Shown piece by piece: positions 33,486-34,353 of a DNA stretch of 34,353 nucleotides. The stretch's first letter is position 1. Each line of letters begins with the position of its first letter. Below the pieces are notes generated by a model. The model searched no databases and was not told the DNA's origin. It saw only the letters and a list, made by a program, of their open reading frames with translations. Both the position numbers and the translations under genes were made by a program. Source of the stretch: Alcaligenaceae bacterium (GTDB lineage: Bacteria > Pseudomonadota > Gammaproteobacteria > Burkholderiales > Burkholderiaceae_B); NCBI GenBank assembly GCA_029263615.1, contig JAJUFT010000024.1, positions 1 through 34,353 of the forward strand. The letters are read 5' to 3'.

Positions 33486-33983
33486 TCAGACGATTTCCAC
33501 GGAGTCGATACGCATCCGCACGGGCGTCTGCCTGCCAAGAATTTCCATCAGCACGACCACGCGCTGATCTGCGCTGGAATGAACCAGCCCCTCCAGTCCG
33601 GCGAATGCCGGTGCATCCTGCTTCACTCTGATTCGTTGTCCCGCCTGAATTCGCCCATGTTCCGGAGCACGATTCTTCAGGCGTGCTTCCTGCTGCCTCA
33701 CTGCGTCCACCAGCGCCTGGGGCACCCGTGCGTACAGACAGCCGAAGCGCACCACGGCCTGGATGCCACGCGTGGAGCGCACCGGAGCAATGGATTGAGC
33801 AGGGCTCGACGGCCGGAAGAACAGGTAGCGTGGAAACATGGGTTCGATGCGGCCGAACAGGGGCAGATAGGCTTCATAAGCCTGCCGTTCGAGATGTTCG
33901 CAGGCCATGGCCTCGCGCCGGGGCGCCGTATAGGCCAGATACCAACGCTCATCCACAACGGCCTCCACTGTTTCCTGATGCAT
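33486..33983 (-). CDS. rfaH: RfaH-like transcription antiterminator (NusG paralogue)
   Basis: The 165-residue protein has a NusG N-terminal domain (about 13-105) and a C-terminal KOW domain (about 112-165). Compared from memory with E. coli RfaH it shares WYL-Y near the start, EHLERQA (29-35, with the ops-contacting His at 30), P-FPRYLF (48-55) and the STRG...VRFG segment (70-81), which in E. coli flips or contacts ops bases. The loop before PMFPRYLF is about 10 residues shorter than in E. coli. It should bind RNA polymerase at ops and reduce termination and Rho action in the downstream glycan operon. The start at 33983 has AGGAAA 8 bases upstream; the frame extends to a TTG at 33998. Unlike E. 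coli rfaH, it sits directly before its likely target. Confidence 0.88.
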   Translation of the reverse strand: MHQETVEAVVDERWYLAYTAPRREAMACEHLERQAYEAYLPLFGRIEPMFPRYLFFRPSSPAQSIAPVRSTRGIQAVVRFGCLYARVPQALVDAVRQQEARLKNRAPEHGRIQAGQRIRVKQDAPAFAGLEGLVHSSADQRVVVLMEILGRQTPVRMRIDSVEIV

Positions 33984-34263
33984 CGAATTTCCTACCAAGC
34001 AGTTACCAGTTGCGTTAGAAATAACCGGCCGTCGCAGGGCGCAGCCATCAGCCGGAAGTCATACGCCGCCTGGCATACGTCCGGCGATCTAAGGCGTCTT
34101 GCGAGGGGAGGGACGAACGGTTGAGAGGGCTTCTACCAAGTCGGGGGCAGAACCGTCCGGCTGAGGGCGGAGACGGCACGCAAGTGCATAGAAAATCTGC
34201 TATAGTTTCGGTCTTCGTTTGTTGGCAAGCCCTTCATTGGGCGCTGCTGAACGGCGAAGTCGC
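33984..34263. promoter_or_regulatory. Divergent gap between rfaH-like gene and tRNA-Ser
   Basis: The 280-bp gap must hold the promoter of the glycan operon (minus) and of the tRNA (plus). For the tRNA an extended -10, TGCTATAGT, lies at 34198-34206, about 58 bp before the mature tRNA; no good -35 is seen. For the minus strand no convincing sigma-70 promoter was found; CGTATG occurs twice, 14 bp apart (34058-34080 region). No protein gene is supported here. Confidence 0.45.
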
Positions 34264-34353
34264 GGACAGGTGGCAGAGTGGTCGAATGTACCTGACTCGA
34301 AATCAGGCGTACGTGCAAGCGTACCGTGGGTTCGAATCCCACCCTGTCCGCCA
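34264..34353 (+). tRNA. tRNA-Ser (anticodon CGA)
   Basis: The 90-base gene folds fully: acceptor stem GGACAGG/CCTGTCC with discriminator G and encoded CCA at the end; anticodon stem CCTGA/TCAGG with loop CTCGAAA (34296-34302) and anticodon CGA at 34298-34300, reading UCG; a long variable arm GTACG/CGTAC as expected for tRNA-Ser; and T arm GTGGG-TTCGAAT-CCCAC. The window ends exactly at the CCA. Confidence 0.97.

Noticed and set aside
34133-34342. 69-residue minus-strand ORF starting MGFEPTVRLH
   Set aside because: It is antisense to the tRNA-Ser gene and its promoter; this is a well-known false ORF type over tRNA genes.
34264-34353. tRNA-Ser as attachment site of a glycan island
   Set aside because: No second copy of the tRNA 3' end, no integrase and no IS element was seen in the window, and the base composition of the operon is like its surroundings.

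Overview
The window looks like the chromosome of a high-GC betaproteobacterium of the order Burkholderiales, most likely close to Alcaligenaceae/Bordetella. This is inferred from the gene order trxB < > ftsK-lolA-rarA-serS, from the protein flavour, and from a surface-glycan gene set resembling the Bordetella wlb (bpl) LPS-trisaccharide genes. No similarity search was possible, so the genus is open.

Region 1 (1-3546) is a small catabolic island. The C-terminal part of a FadR-type GntR regulator (cut by the window edge) converges on a minus-strand group: an unusual SDR protein, a 3-hydroxyacyl-CoA dehydrogenase family enzyme and a BKACE (beta-keto acid cleavage) enzyme. The logic is oxidation of a beta-hydroxy acid or ester to a beta-keto acid, followed by acetyl-CoA-dependent cleavage; the substrate is unknown. 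Two inverted repeats in AT-rich spacers are candidate operators.

Region 2 (3547-11630) is housekeeping. An Smr-domain protein and thioredoxin reductase (trxB) run leftward. Divergently, ftsK, lolA, rarA and serS run rightward. A small secreted histidine-rich protein converges on serS.

Region 3 (11719-33983) is a 22-kb block of 17 minus-strand genes, mostly overlapping by 4 bases or separated by a few bases, so probably one operon. In transcription order: an RfaH/NusG-like antiterminator; Wza outer-membrane exporter; Wzc tyrosine autokinase; WbpB, WbpD, WbpE (UDP-diacetamido-uronic acid synthesis); a FemAB/GNAT-like protein; a polysaccharide-deacetylase-like protein; WbpI epimerase; a GT4 glycosyltransferase; a Wzy/WaaL-type membrane protein; a beta-propeller protein of unknown role; a GT2-phosphoglycosyltransferase fusion; a second DegT-family aminotransferase; a Wzx flippase; an AsnB-type amidotransferase; and a WbpM-type 4,6-dehydratase. 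Together they predict a Wzx/Wzy-dependent capsule or exopolysaccharide with a short repeat containing a ManNAc3NAcA-type uronic acid (possibly amidated) and a 6-deoxy-4-amino sugar. The UDP-GlcNAc 6-dehydrogenase (WbpA) and a Wzb phosphatase are not in the window.

The most notable signal lies between the rfaH-like gene and wza. The minus strand carries GGCGGTAGCGTT, matching 11 of 12 bases of the enterobacterial ops element (GGCGGTAGCGTG) recognised by RfaH. It sits 31 bases before the wza start codon, right after a hairpin, in a leader with three potential hairpins. This suggests a self-contained cis-encoded antitermination module for the glycan operon.

The window ends with a complete tRNA-Ser(CGA) on the plus strand. 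No gene-free stretch exceeds 300 bases; the two longest (3268-3546 and 33984-34263) are described as regulatory features.
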